Shown one piece after another: positions 17,737 through 27,214 of a stretch of DNA of 64,000 nucleotides. How positions within the stretch are numbered: the first letter of the stretch is position 1; every line of letters begins with the position of its first letter. The position numbers were made by a program, and so were the translations under genes. The stretch is from CAVRUD01 sp963849635 (GTDB taxonomy: Bacteria > Chloroflexota > Chloroflexia > Thermomicrobiales > UBA6265). The DNA lies in assembly GCA_963849635.1 (NCBI GenBank), contig CAWKIA010000032.1, positions 62,001-126,000 of the forward strand, in the 5' to 3' direction. Under the pieces are notes generated by a model. The model was not told where the DNA came from. It saw only the letters and a list, made by a program, of their open reading frames with translations, and searched no databases.

Positions 17737-20652
17737 ATGGGGGTGGCCATGGCGACGGATCCCGCCCTCCGGGTTCACCTCCTGGGCGCCTTTCGCGTCC
17801 TGGTCGCAGACCAACCCGTCTCCCGGAGAGCCTGGCGGAGCCGGCGCGCGGCGGACCTCGTCAAGCTGCTCGCCCTCGCCCCAGACCACCGGCTCCATCA
17901 CGAGCAGGTAGCAGACGCTATATGGCCGGACCTCGATCCCGGCGCCCAAAGAAACAACCTCAACCAGAACACCCATCGCGCGCGCCTGGCCCTGGCCACC
18001 GCCGGCGCCCCGCCGGATGTCTTCCTTATCCGCGACGGTGATGCCCTTGTGCTCGGGGACCCCAAGGATATTTGGATCGATGTAGCGGCCTTCGAGACCG
18101 CGCTGGCCGCCGCCTGGCGGCAAGCCGGCGATCCCGCCCTCTTCCACGCGGCGCTCGCCCTGGCCCCGGGCGACCTTCTGGTCGACGACCTCTACGAGGA
18201 CTGGACCGAACCCCGTCGCACCGACATCCGGGCGGCGCGCATCGCTGCCCTGGCGCATCTTGGCCACCTGCACCGCGAGCGCGGCGAGATCCAGGACGCG
18301 ATCGAGGCCTTTGCGAACCTCCTCGGGATCGACCCCATCCACGAGGAGGCGACCGTCGCCCTGATGCGCCTCAATGCCGATCAGGGCCGGCGCGAGCTGG
18401 CCCTGGCCCACTTCGATCGCCTGGCAGACGCCTTGCGGCGCGAGCTCGACGCCGCGCCGGAGTCGGCGACCATCGAACTCGCCCAGGCGATCCGCTCTGA
18501 GCACTACCAGGCCCAAGCCGCTCCGGCGCCCGTCCCGGCGACGCACCTGCCCCCGGACAACCTTCCCCTGGCCCTCGACCCGCTTGTGGGCCGGGACGCG
18601 GAGCGCGTCGAGCTGGGGCACACCCTGGCAACAGCCAGACTGATGACGCTCACCGGGCCGGGCGGGATCGGTAAGACCCGTCTGGCCTGCGCCGTCGCGG
18701 CCGACCAGCGCCAGGCATTTCCAGATGGCATCGTGTTCGTGAACCTCGCTCCGGTCCGCGACCCGGAACTGGTGGGCTCGGTCATCGCCCAGACGCTCGA
18801 CATTTCGGAGCAGTCGGGCCACCCGGCGATCGAGGCCGTCGCGGCCCACCTGCGCGACCAACGCCTCCTCCTGGTGCTCGACAACTTCGAGCAGGTGGCG
18901 GACGGCGCTCCCCTCGTCCGCGTCCTCCTCGAACGGGCTCCCCGGCTCACGATCCTGGTCACCAGCCGCACCAGCCTCCGGCTGAGCGGTGAGCGGGAGT
19001 TCCCGGTGCCGCCCCTGTCCGTTCCCGACGCCGGTCTGGTGGCGCCTACGCTGGAGATCGCCGCCGTTCCAGCCGTGACCCTCTTTGTTCAGCGCGCGCA
19101 GGGAGTCAAGCCCGGCTTCCATCTGACGAACGAGAACGGGCCGGTCGTCGCGGAGATCTGCCGTCGTCTGGACGGCCTTCCCCTGGCGATCGAGCTCGCC
19201 GCCGCCCGCGTCAAGGTCCTGACGCCGGAGACGATGCTCACCCGCCTGGACCGCCCGCTCGCCCTGCTCGTCGGCGGACGCCGCGACCAACCGGAGCGCC
19301 AGCAGACGGTCCGCCGCACGATCGCCTGGAGCTATAACCTCCTCAGCGCCCCGGAGCAGCGGCTCTTCCACCGCATGGCTACCTTCGTTGGCGGCTGGTC
19401 CCTGGACGCCGCCGAAGCGATTTGCGATCCGGACGGCGCGCTCGGTATCGCCGTCCTCGACGGGCTCTCCTCTCTCGTCGACAAGAGCCTCGTGCAGCAG
19501 CGCGACCAGCCTAACCAGTCGGACGGTGTCCGTTTCGGCATGCTGGAGACGATTCGCGAATTCGCGGTGGAGCGGCTGACGGAGAGCGAGGACCACGAGT
19601 CGATCCACCTCGGCCACAGCGCCTGGTTCCTGGCCCTCGCCGAACGGGCCCGGCCCCATCTCGAATCGAGCGATCAGGCCATCTGGTTCAACCGGCTAGA
19701 GCGGGAGGAGGGCAACCTGCGCGCCGCGCTTGACCATGCCCGGGAGCGCGGCGACGCCGAACTCGGCCTGCGGCTCGTCATCGCGTTGCAGATGTACTGG
19801 TTCATCAGGGGACGGATCGGGGAGGGTTGCGATCAAACGCTTGGCGTGCTCGCCCTGCCGCGCAGCGCGGAGTTCCCGGTGCTCCGCGCCGACGCGCTGA
19901 ACGGGGTCGGCCTCCTGGCCCGGGATGGCGATGAGGTCCTCTCCCTGCGGGTGAGCCTAGAAAGCCGGGAGATTGCGCGGCGCGTTGGGGATCGCAAACG
20001 CGAGGCGGACGCGGTGGCGAACCTGGGCTACCTAGCACTCCAGCGCGGCGATCTGGAGGAGGCCCAGCGGTTCGCCGGGGAGGTCCTGGCGATCAGCCGA
20101 TCGCTGGCCAACCGGCAGAGCATCGCGGACGCCACCAGCGTCCTGGCCCTGGTGGCCTTCCAGCGAAACGACCTCGACACCGCCACCCGCCTCAACGAAG
20201 AGAGCATCGCCCTGTGGGAAGCCCTCGATGACGACAGTGCTATAGTCTGGGCCCGCACACGGCTGGCCCCGGTTCTGATCCAGCGGGGAGAGCAGAAGCG
20301 GGCCCTGTGTGAGCTGGAGAGTGCCCTGGAGACAGCCAGAAGACTGGACTTTCGCTGGGGCCAGTCGTGGGCGTTCGACGCCCTGGCCCAGCTCGCGGCG
20401 GCCCTCGCAGCCCACCATACCGCCGCTTTCCTGGCAACCGCTGGCGCCGCGGTGCGGGCTGCCGCCGGGCTCACGCCCTCGGCGGCGGAGCAGGCCGAGA
20501 TCGACCGGCTCCGACACCGGCTGGTCGAGGCTCTGGGTAACGGCGCGCTCGACGCCGTGGCAAGCCCGATTACCCGCGAGCGGGTGGACGAGGAGATTCG
20601 CGCCCTGCGGAGCCTTATCGATATCGCCCCAGCCACGCCCGGTCTTCCCTAA
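17737..20652 (+). CDS. SARP-like regulator: wHTH-BTAD-NB-ARC-TPR
   Basis: A 971-residue transcription factor of the AfsR/SARP-like STAND class. Residues ~8-90 are an OmpR-type winged helix (AWRSRRAADLVKLLALAPDH). Residues ~95-245 are the bacterial transcriptional activation domain, including DDLYEDWTEPRRTDIRA. Then comes a signalling NTPase with P-loop TGPGGIGKTRLA near residue 304, Walker B LLLVLDNFEQV near 380 and GLPLAIELAAARVKVL. Residues ~600-960 form TPR-like helices. ATP-dependent oligomerisation gated by a ligand sensed by the C-terminus is family knowledge. ATG 17749 is an equally good start. The operator-like array at 17613-17676 lies just upstream. Confidence 0.9.
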   Translation: MGVAMATDPALRVHLLGAFRVLVADQPVSRRAWRSRRAADLVKLLALAPDHRLHHEQVADAIWPDLDPGAQRNNLNQNTHRARLALATAGAPPDVFLIRDGDALVLGDPKDIWIDVAAFETALAAAWRQAGDPALFHAALALAPGDLLVDDLYEDWTEPRRTDIRAARIAALAHLGHLHRERGEIQDAIEAFANLLGIDPIHEEATVALMRLNADQGRRELALAHFDRLADALRRELDAAPESATIELAQAIRSEHYQAQAAPAPVPATHLPPDNLPLALDPLVGRDAERVELGHTLATARLMTLTGPGGIGKTRLACAVAADQRQAFPDGIVFVNLAPVRDPELVGSVIAQTLDISEQSGHPAIEAVAAHLRDQRLLLVLDNFEQVADGAPLVRVLLERAPRLTILVTSRTSLRLSGEREFPVPPLSVPDAGLVAPTLEIAAVPAVTLFVQRAQGVKPGFHLTNENGPVVAEICRRLDGLPLAIELAAARVKVLTPETMLTRLDRPLALLVGGRRDQPERQQTVRRTIAWSYNLLSAPEQRLFHRMATFVGGWSLDAAEAICDPDGALGIAVLDGLSSLVDKSLVQQRDQPNQSDGVRFGMLETIREFAVERLTESEDHESIHLGHSAWFLALAERARPHLESSDQAIWFNRLEREEGNLRAALDHARERGDAELGLRLVIALQMYWFIRGRIGEGCDQTLGVLALPRSAEFPVLRADALNGVGLLARDGDEVLSLRVSLESREIARRVGDRKREADAVANLGYLALQRGDLEEAQRFAGEVLAISRSLANRQSIADATSVLALVAFQRNDLDTATRLNEESIALWEALDDDSAIVWARTRLAPVLIQRGEQKRALCELESALETARRLDFRWGQSWAFDALAQLAAALAAHHTAAFLATAGAAVRAAAGLTPSAAEQAEIDRLRHRLVEALGNGALDAVASPITRERVDEEIRALRSLIDIAPATPGLP

Positions 20653-20670
20653 TGGATGACGAGCCCGGGC

Positions 20671-21574
20671 CTAGACCCGCACGCTCACCTCGCGGAAGGC
20701 GCCATCGAGCGGGTTGATGCTCAGCACGACGGGTGGCACCCGCAACCTCGGTTCGGCGGCGTAGAGCGCGGCCAGGTCATCGGGGCTGGGATCGGGCGTT
20801 CCGGTCACGGCGGCGATCCGGTCGAGCAAGGTCCAATTCCTCCGAGGAGGATGGCTCCGGCACGAGCAGACCCCAGGTGTCCCAGAGGAGCATTTCGCGC
20901 TTGTCCAGTGTGGCCAGGTCGTGGATCAGGTTGTGGCGCAGGTAAAACCAGCTCCGCAGGAACGGGATCTCGATGTCGGGCGCGACGGCGAAGCGCTCAG
21001 GGTCCTGCTCGCCCGCGCGAGCGGCTTTCCAGGCCGCCGGTCCGGTCAGAAAGACGTCGCGGGGCACATCCAGGGACGATATCGGTTCGCCTCCGCCCGG
21101 AAGCGAGAAGGTATCGCCAATCTGGGCGTCCACCAGGCGCCAGCGTCCTTCGCCGGCATCCCAGACCTCGGCCACGACGTGGTCGATCCACCAGCCGGGG
21201 GCGAAGTAGCCGGCGAAACCGACTCTGGACCGGGCGGGGATGCCCGCTGCCCGGAGGAGCATCAGGTACAACACGGTGAAGTCGCGACAGCAGCCCACCA
21301 GCCGGTTGACGTGGGGCCGCTCCGTCCCGAGTGGCGCGGCATCCAGTTCTCCGAGGCGGCCCAGCATCCGCTCCGCGTACCGGGTATTGATCTCAGCCAG
21401 GCGCTCATCTGGGATGCCGTAACCCGGTAGGGCCGGGTCGCGGTAATGGACGACCAGGCCACTGACCATTCGCCGGAGCGCCGCCAGGTCGGTTCCGGCT
21501 CCCGCGATCCGATCCGCCATCGCCCCGGGATCGGTCACTGCGCTCTGCTCCGCGTAGTGGGTGTTCTGGGTCAT
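20671..21574 (-). pseudogene. transglutaminase-like domain protein, frameshifted near the C-terminus
   Basis: A cysteine-protease-fold protein. The catalytic triad candidates are Cys95 or Cys96 in GCCRDFTVLYL, His132 in WWIDHVVAEVWD and Asp149 in WRLVDAQIGD. The reading frame as given runs into arginine-rich sequence after EPSSSEELDL. One base change near 20830 restores LDRIAAVTGTPDPSPDDLA and ends PLDGAFREVSVRV at a stop at 20671, about 300 residues. The preserved residues suggest hydrolase or transferase activity on amide bonds; substrate unknown. It is convergent with the SARP-like gene, with only 18 bp between them. Confidence 0.8.
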
Positions 21575-21604
21575 GGGCAGGGCTCCTTGGATAAATGGAG
21601 AAAT

Positions 21605-21778
21605 CGGCGTTCGGCGTTAGGCGTTCGGCGAATTGCCCCCTAACCCCCCAGCCCCCTTCCCCCCGCTGCGGCAGGGGGAAGGGGGAGACCGCGTCGTAGC
21701 CAACGGCCCCTCTCCACCGCAGTGGAGAGGGGTAGGGGGTGAGGTCCTCTCCGAACGCCGAACGCCGAACGCCGAAGA
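21605..21778. repeat. composite repeat: R2 element bracketed by inverted R5 tandem arrays
   Basis: The R2 core (21635-21745) holds CCCCCTAACCCCCC, a CCCCCTTCCCCC/GGGGGAAGGGGG hairpin and a CCTCTCCAC/GTGGAGAGG hairpin. It is bracketed by ~3.5 units of GGCGTTC (21605-21630) and the inverse, GAACGCC units (21752-21777), so the whole unit can fold back. A near-identical R2 core occurs at 39551-39663. Confidence 0.75.
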
Positions 21779-21784
21779 CCGGTC

Positions 21785-22213
21785 CTACGCCTGCTGATCC
21801 CCGACTTCGGCTCGCATTCGGGCCTCCCGTTCCTGGAGCTCGGGCGTGTAGGCCTCGCCGAAATCCTCGGCCTCGAAGAACGGGCGGATTTCGATCTCGC
21901 TCTCTCCCATCATCGGGTTCGGGCAGCGCTTCACCCACTCAACAGCCTCGTCCATCGAAGAGACCTCCCAGACCCAGTAACCGGCGATCAACTCCTTCGT
22001 CTCCGCGAACGGCCCGTCGATCACCGTACGGTTCGTGCCGGCGAAGCGCACCCGCTTTCCCGTAGAAGAGGGTTTGAGCCCATCCCCGCCCTTCATGATC
22101 CCGGCCTTGACCAGCTCTTCGTTGTAGGCGGTCATCTCGGTCAGCAGTTGCTCGCTTGGCATGATCCCCTTCTCGGAATCCTCGTCGGCCTTCACCATGA
22201 CAATGACGCGCAT
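21785..22213 (-). CDS. YciI-family protein
   Basis: A 142-residue protein of the YciI/DGPF family, whose members have a ferredoxin-like fold and are often encoded with extracytoplasmic-function sigma factors; a few are dehydrochlorinase-like. The signature TVIDGPFAETKELIAGYW is intact. The start at 22213 (MRVIVMVKADEDSE) has AAGGAGA upstream. Its C-terminus has a longer tail, FFEAEDFGEAYTPELQ. Two other YciI paralogues lie at 27215 and 32554. Function unknown. Confidence 0.85.
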   Translation of the reverse strand: MRVIVMVKADEDSEKGIMPSEQLLTEMTAYNEELVKAGIMKGGDGLKPSSTGKRVRFAGTNRTVIDGPFAETKELIAGYWVWEVSSMDEAVEWVKRCPNPMMGESEIEIRPFFEAEDFGEAYTPELQEREARMRAEVGDQQA

Positions 22214-22527
22214 CTCAACGTCTCCTTGTTCATTCATCTGTTGACGTGGCCACACCGGCCGCGTTGCTCGCGGTTCACTTCATGGTCGAACGAACACCAC
22301 CCGAATCGACACCATGCACGCGGGAATTCGGGCTAGGGCGGGGAGCGTCAGTTTAGCTGGATTGTGAGGAGCCGTTTGACCAGGCCACCTACCGCCGACA
22401 AACGCCGTCATTGCGCGTTTAATGACCATGCGGGAGCCGGAATCATCGGCCCCGCCGTGGTGAGCACGACTGGGGCGGATGGCCCGGCCAGCCCTGGCTA
22501 GTGCTCCGGCAGCCAAGGAGTTAGCAG
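22214..22527. other. intergenic region without a recognisable gene
   Basis: Divergent gap between the YciI gene and the VOC gene. It should hold both promoters, but I see no convincing -35/-10 pair, repeat or RNA. Confidence 0.4.
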
Positions 22528-22917
22528 ATGGACTGGAAGATCGAGCTGATCAATATTCCCGTCTCGGACGTCGACCGCGCCAAGGCGTTCTACGTCGACC
22601 AGATCGGGTTCAATGCCGATCACGACCACGACATCGGCGGCGGTGTTCGCTTCGTGCAGTTGACCCCGCCGGGCTCCGCCTGCTCGATCTCAATCGGTAC
22701 CGGCCTTTCTGACGCGCCTCCCGGCTCCGTCAAGGGCGTCCAGATCGTCGTCGCCGACGCTGACGCCGCCCGGGCCGAACTCGTCTCCCGTGGCGTCGAC
22801 GCCAGCGAAGTCCAGGACTTTCCCTGGGGCCGGTTCGTCTTCTTCAACGACCCGGACGGCAACTCGTGGGCCGTTCAGCAGATTCCGGACTACGGCGCCC
22901 AGGCCGCCCAAGGCTAG
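22528..22917 (+). CDS. VOC-superfamily (glyoxalase/dioxygenase-like) protein
   Basis: A 129-residue vicinal-oxygen-chelate protein with the paired beta-alpha-beta-beta-beta modules: KIELINIPVSDVDRAKAFYV opens the first and KGVQIVVADADAARAELVSRG the second, closing RFVFFNDPDGNSWAVQQ. Members bind a divalent metal and act as glyoxalases, dioxygenases or antibiotic-binding proteins; this short type is usually uncharacterised. A GGAG site precedes ATG 22528. Confidence 0.87.
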   Translation: MDWKIELINIPVSDVDRAKAFYVDQIGFNADHDHDIGGGVRFVQLTPPGSACSISIGTGLSDAPPGSVKGVQIVVADADAARAELVSRGVDASEVQDFPWGRFVFFNDPDGNSWAVQQIPDYGAQAAQG

Positions 22918-22985
22918 CCCCCGGCGCTCATGGCTCTTCTTCCGTCCCGGTGGAATGCCCCGGGACCCCCGGGGCGTGAACGTAG

Positions 22986-23375
22986 CTACCCCGACTCTCC
23001 CCGAACCTCCTTCAACCGGCAGGCGACGATCTCCCGGATCAAGGAAATGGGGAGGGGTTGGTCGAGCGGAAGCTGCACCGTCCCCTTGCCCGTCTTGAAT
23101 CGCGCCAGTTCGGGAATGGCCGCTTCCAGGTCATCGGTGACGGGGTAGAGGGCGATGTGCTTCTTCCAAGCGCCGAAATAGACCAGCGGCTGGCCGTCCA
23201 ACTTGAACGTGGGCATCTTGTAGGAGATCGTCTCCACGCTCTCCGGTGCCGCCTCCTTGATGGTCTGGCGCAGCAGGTGGAGGGTCCGTCGGACCGCCTC
23301 CGGGCAATCCTCGATGTAGGCATCGATCGTCTCTATCCGCTTCCCGGCGACCACTTCCCCGGATTCCTGCGCCAT
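22986..23375 (-). CDS. DUF1801 (YdhG/YdeI-type) protein
   Basis: A 129-residue protein with the DUF1801 core: TIDAYIEDCPEAVRRTLHLL, then ESVETISYKMPTFKL, LVYFGAWKKHIALYP and the C-terminal GKGTVQLPLDQPLPISLI. Relatives include the B. subtilis intracellular iron chaperone Fra and E. coli YdhG-type proteins; the role here is not known. The start at 23375 has AGGAGG eight bases upstream; a GTG/TTG eight codons earlier is possible. Confidence 0.85.
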   Translation of the reverse strand: MAQESGEVVAGKRIETIDAYIEDCPEAVRRTLHLLRQTIKEAAPESVETISYKMPTFKLDGQPLVYFGAWKKHIALYPVTDDLEAAIPELARFKTGKGTVQLPLDQPLPISLIREIVACRLKEVRGESG

Positions 23376-23441
23376 CTCCAATACCTCCTGCCCGTCCAAC
23401 GCACGCCAGCGACCGGTGTTATCACATGAGACCGGGAGTTA

Positions 23442-23503
23442 GCCCCCTAACCCCCCAACCCCCTTCCCCCTGCCGCAGCGGGGGGAAGGGGGAGAGGCGG
23501 CGT
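23442..23503. repeat. R2 repeat, short copy
   Basis: CCCCCTAACCCCCC followed by a CCCCCTTCCCCC/GGGGGAAGGGGG hairpin, matching the cores at 21635, 39551 and 50729. It lies between the DUF1801 and beta-lactamase-like genes and may also act as a terminator for the latter. Confidence 0.7.
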
Positions 23504-23532
23504 CGGTTCCTTCCCGCCTTCCCGTCTCCGTC

Positions 23533-24730
23533 CTACTCGATCGCCGCGTACGCCGTCGTCCACACGTCCCGCCAGATCTTGGAGAACCAGCTGCCGGGGC
23601 GCATGGTCTGGGTGAGAACGACGGTGATGACCTCCTCCTGGGGGTCATTGAACCAGGCGGTCTCCAGGCCGCCGGTCCAGCCGTAGGTGCCGGGTTTGGC
23701 CCACAGGTTGTCGTGGGCGAGGGTGATCCCGACACCAAAGCCCCAGCCGGCTCCGCCCAGGATCGGACCGGCGGTTGAGCGCTGGTCCGCCGTGAGGTGA
23801 TCGGTCGTCATCAGCTCGACGGCGAGGCGGGAGATGATCCGCTCCTTGCCATGGACGCCGCCGTGGAGCAGCATCCGGGCGAAGGCCAGGTAGTCATCCA
23901 CGGTCGAGACCAGGCCCCCAGCGCCGGACGGGAAGACCGGCGGCGCGCTCCAAAATCCTGTCTTCGGATCGTCGTAGACGTTCAGATCGCCCGTCTCGTA
24001 ATCGGCCCAGTAGACGGTGGCGGCGCGGTCCTGCTTTTCCGGCGGCAAATAGAAGGCGGTGTCGACCATCCCTAAAGGATCGAAGATGCGCTCTTTCAGT
24101 ACTGTCGCCAGTGGCTTGCCGGCTGCCCGGGCAACCAGGACGCCGAGCACGTCGGAGGCGGTGTTGTAGACCCAGCGTTCGCCAGGTTGGTGCATCAGGG
24201 GCAAGGTGCCCAGGCGGCGGAGCCATTCGTCCGGCGCGGGCGGGTTGGAGGTGCCGGGCGCGCCGTGGCCAATGTCCAACTCCTTGATCGCCTTCAGCAC
24301 CGGGATCTCGTCCGGATTGGCGACCAACTGGCCGATACCCAGGCGAAAAGTGAGCAGATCGCGCAGGGTAATCGGCTCGCTCGGCCGGGACCGTTTCGTC
24401 GAGCGGCCCATCCCATTGCTTCAGGACTCGCCGGTTGGCGAGCTCTGGCAGGAAGTCATCCACGGGATCGTCCAGGCGCAGGCGGCACTCTTCCATCAGG
24501 GAGAGGGTAGCCACGGCCATGATCGGCTTGGTCATCGAGTAGATCCGGAACATTGAGTCGCGCTGGATCGGCGGGCCGTCGATCGCCAATCTGCCCGAGA
24601 CGGCCACCTGGAGGTCGCCGTGACGCTCCACCGCCGCCACAACCCCGGGCGCCTCGCCCCGCTCGACATGCCCGGCGACTACCTCTGGCAGGCGGGCAAT
24701 CCGGGCCGGCGAGAATCCGCCATTCGTCAT
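23533..24730 (-). pseudogene. serine beta-lactamase-like (class C/esterase) protein, frameshifted
   Basis: A penicillin-binding-protein-like hydrolase (Pfam Beta-lactamase type), about 398 residues when repaired. The N-terminal part carries the nucleophile motif S-x-x-K in YSMTKPIMAVATL. The C-terminal part has the Tyr motif VYNTASDVLG and the third motif region GTYGWTGG. The two lie in different frames, joined by one surplus base near 24380 (DETVPAE joins PITLRDLLTFRLGIG). Such proteins are usually esterases or D-amino-peptidases rather than true resistance enzymes. The start at 24730 has GGAG upstream. Confidence 0.85.
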
Positions 24731-24784
24731 GAAGATCTCCATGTCCCGTGTTGGTTTAACTGTGATCCCCTCGGCGGGCGGAGG

Positions 24785-25315
24785 TTAGAACCGCCAGCGG
24801 GTCTGGCTGAACGGTTCACCTTTGCCAAAGCCGAAGACGGTCTTGGGCTTCACTTCGAAGACCATCGCCGGGCCATGCTTGTCCCCGTCCGGGTCCCAGC
24901 GATGATAGAAGTCGCCGTCTCGCACGTTGAATCGCCACTCCTCACCGTACTTGGCCACGTACTTGTCGGCCAGCCGCTCAAGCGTGGCATTGTCTCGCTG
25001 CCGGGCGGCTTTACCTTCGAGGACCACGTCCAGGCCGGCAAAGGTGTTGCAGCCGGTTGTGAGGATGACGTTGGTGTTCTCGGCAAGATTCTTCGCCTTG
25101 CGCTCCCGTTCGCCGGTGCTGAAGTAGAGCGCTCCCTCCATCCAGACGGCCAGAAGGGTCGTCACGTGCGGGCGTCCGTCCGGGCGAACCGTTGTGATCC
25201 AGAAAAGTTCGGCCGTCTCCAAGAGGTCGTCGGCCGCTGACCAGGGGAGCGCGGTGGCGTCCGGGGAACTGTAACGTGAATCCAATGTGGTTTCCGGCGT
25301 TTGCTGGGTAGTCAA
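24785..25315 (-). CDS. pyridoxamine 5'-phosphate oxidase-like flavin protein
   Basis: A 176-residue split-barrel protein of the PPOX class binding FMN or F420. It opens in AELFWITTVRPDGRPHVTTL, with YFSTGERERKAKNLAEN and the closing FEVKPKTVFGFGKGEPFSQT, a pattern typical of the general-stress or F420-dependent oxidoreductase branches. It does not contain the full PdxH motif, so a role in vitamin B6 synthesis is unlikely. It is 54 bp upstream of the beta-lactamase-like gene on the same strand. Confidence 0.87.
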   Translation of the reverse strand: MTTQQTPETTLDSRYSSPDATALPWSAADDLLETAELFWITTVRPDGRPHVTTLLAVWMEGALYFSTGERERKAKNLAENTNVILTTGCNTFAGLDVVLEGKAARQRDNATLERLADKYVAKYGEEWRFNVRDGDFYHRWDPDGDKHGPAMVFEVKPKTVFGFGKGEPFSQTRWRF

Positions 25316-25386
25316 GGCGGTTCTCCTCTCGCAATCAACGGATTGCCGGTGTGGACTGTCTAAGGTGATTCGCCGAGTCGTCCTAC

Positions 25387-25490
25387 GTAGGGGCGAGGTA
25401 TGCCTCGCCCACTAGCCGGGGCGCGATCTGGCCCGTGTGCCGCCTCGAAGCTCCGGGGTGGGGGTTGGGCGAGGCATGCCTCGCCCCTAC
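25387..25490. repeat. R4 palindromic element, copy 1
   Basis: A 104-bp element bounded by 24-bp inverted ends (25387-25410 and 25467-25490, one mismatch) beginning GTAGGGGCGAGG. Further copies with different internal sequence lie at 35001 and 56557. MITE-like in form; no target duplication is obvious. Confidence 0.75.
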
Positions 25491-25524
25491 AAACGCGCCG
25501 GGGCCTTTCAGGTGAGTCACGCCA

Positions 25525-26226
25525 CTAGACGGAGGAAGAGGCGTGCTCCTCCTGCCCCTGAGGCGCGAAGATCGCCCACTCGCCCTCGGACACCACCCGG
25601 ACAATCCCCTCTCGGACCACGACCGCCGACTCATCGTCGATCGCGTAGAGCGGGACGTCGAGGGCCGACATCGCGGTCGCGAACCGCTCGCTTGTTGGAT
25701 GCGTGCCGGAGCGACCACTCATATGTGGCTGCACGACAAAGTCAAGGAGTTCCAACGTCTGGTCGCTGACGGCAGCGGCCGTGGCGGCATCCTCGCTGCC
25801 GTCGGACCGCAGGCCGCGCGTAACAATCATGCTGCCGGCCCCAGCTCCGAGATAGACCGTGCTCGGCCTGTCCCAGAGGAGTCCGGTAAGTCGCTCGGCC
25901 ATGCCTGTTGCCTGCATCCAGTAGGAGAGGTAACCGGCGTGGCCGCCGCCCACGATCACGCAGTCGGCCCGCTGCAGGGCCGGCAACCAGAGCGACTCTG
26001 GCGACGTCGACAGGGTTGTCAATTCCAGGACACCGAACTCCTGCCAGCCCAGCGATTCGAATGCGCGTAGCGTCCGCCAGGCACTGCCCGGCCCACCGGG
26101 CAGGCCGTAACTCGCCGTCGGAATGCAGATCGCGGAGCTTTCGCCGATCGACTTGCCCAGCAGATCGGTCAGGGCCGCGCGGATGCTCCCATTTGTGACG
26201 CCGGCGGAGGTGAGCAGGAATCTCAT
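25525..26226 (-). CDS. peptidase S51 (PepE)-like protein lacking the catalytic serine
   Basis: A 233-residue class-I amidotransferase-like fold resembling peptidase E/cyanophycinase. It opens MRFLLTSAGVTN and has ADCVIVGGGHAGYLSYWM, followed by the nucleophile elbow. In S51 peptidases the elbow reads G-x-S-A-G; here it is YLGAGAGSM (residues 125-133), so glycine replaces serine at residue 129. The later LLDFVVQPHMS and YAIDDESAVVV regions fit the family. Either the enzyme is non-proteolytic or Ser132 has taken over. Length is normal. Confidence 0.8.
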   Translation of the reverse strand: MRFLLTSAGVTNGSIRAALTDLLGKSIGESSAICIPTASYGLPGGPGSAWRTLRAFESLGWQEFGVLELTTLSTSPESLWLPALQRADCVIVGGGHAGYLSYWMQATGMAERLTGLLWDRPSTVYLGAGAGSMIVTRGLRSDGSEDAATAAAVSDQTLELLDFVVQPHMSGRSGTHPTSERFATAMSALDVPLYAIDDESAVVVREGIVRVVSEGEWAIFAPQGQEEHASSSV

Positions 26227-26434
26227 CGGGTCTGGGCCTCCGCAATGTCGAGGGCATGGCGCTGACTGGACACGTCATCGCGCCCAGTTCGCGTCATCAA
26301 GCCATCGGCGTTGACCAATCCCACGGTCGGATCCTTTCTCTGCCCACCACGTCCAAGAATCGCCCGGCGCTGAATTCGTCTGAGCAACGCGGAGTGCCGC
26401 GTTGCTCAGACGGCCATCGAGACCGAACCCGGTG

Positions 26435-27004
26435 CTAGCTCTCGGTGGACTCGGCCTGCGCGGGTGCCGGCCGGTAGATGTTGTAGAGGACTCCGGTGCT
26501 GAACTTCTCCGAGCTAACCAGTTCAAGCGGGACCGTTCCCTTCAGGTCAGACCAGAGATTCTTCCCCTTGCCGACCGCGATCGGGTGGACCAGGAGGTGA
26601 AGCTCGTCCAGCACGCCGTCTTCGATCAGGGAGCGGACCAGCGTGCCGCTGCCCGTGACACCGATGTTCTTGCCCGGCTGCGCCTTGATCGCCGTCAACT
26701 GGCCAGCGACATCGCCGGTCACCAGGGTGGAGTTCTTCCAGTCAAGCGAGGTCAGGGAGTTGGAGACGACCAGCTTCGGGGTGTCATTCATGAACGCCCC
26801 GATCTCGGGATCGTCGGCATGGTCCGGCCAGTAGCCGGCGAACTCCTCGTAGGTCACCCGGCCCAGGAGCATGGTGTCCGAGTTCTGCATCTGGCCCCCG
26901 ACCGCGGCGCCCATCTCGTCGTTGAAGTAGGGGAAGTGCCACTGATCCGGCGCCTCGTAGACACCGTCGAGCGAGATGAACAACCCGGCAACGATCTTGC
27001 GCAT
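26435..27004 (-). CDS. dihydrofolate reductase-family (RibD C-terminal) protein
   Basis: A 189-residue NADPH-binding reductase of the RibD-C/DHFR fold, a group usually annotated YwjB/YyaP-like. Motifs: MRKIVAGLFISLDGVYEAPD at the start, DTMLLGRVTYEEFAGYW, KNIGVTGSGTLVRSLIEDG and ELHLLVHPIAVGKGKNLW. The start at 27004 is supported by AGGAGA; an upstream ATG 17 codons earlier is less likely. Substrate unknown; not a folate-pathway DHFR by length and motif. Confidence 0.87.
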   Translation of the reverse strand: MRKIVAGLFISLDGVYEAPDQWHFPYFNDEMGAAVGGQMQNSDTMLLGRVTYEEFAGYWPDHADDPEIGAFMNDTPKLVVSNSLTSLDWKNSTLVTGDVAGQLTAIKAQPGKNIGVTGSGTLVRSLIEDGVLDELHLLVHPIAVGKGKNLWSDLKGTVPLELVSSEKFSTGVLYNIYRPAPAQAESTES

Positions 27005-27214
27005 GTCGATTCTCCTGTGGGTACTCCACACATGGGTCGCCTGCTTGGGCGACAACCTTCCACCAGCGCGGGCGAATACCCGCCTGTCATGCTAACGGGG
27101 TGATGAGCCACTCGTTCGATTGAGAGCGGCACGCCCTCGCGGACACTACCGTGTCCGATCTGTCTAAGAAGAACCTAAGAGCATCGTCTCCATCACCGGT
27201 CTTGTCAGACGCTC

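Noticed and set aside
23533..24730. Calling the beta-lactamase-fold gene an antibiotic-resistance determinant
   Set aside because: The motifs fit the broad class C/esterase group and nothing specific to beta-lactam hydrolysis is visible.
25525..26226. Annotating the gene as active peptidase E
   Set aside because: The nucleophile position is glycine, so activity is not supported.
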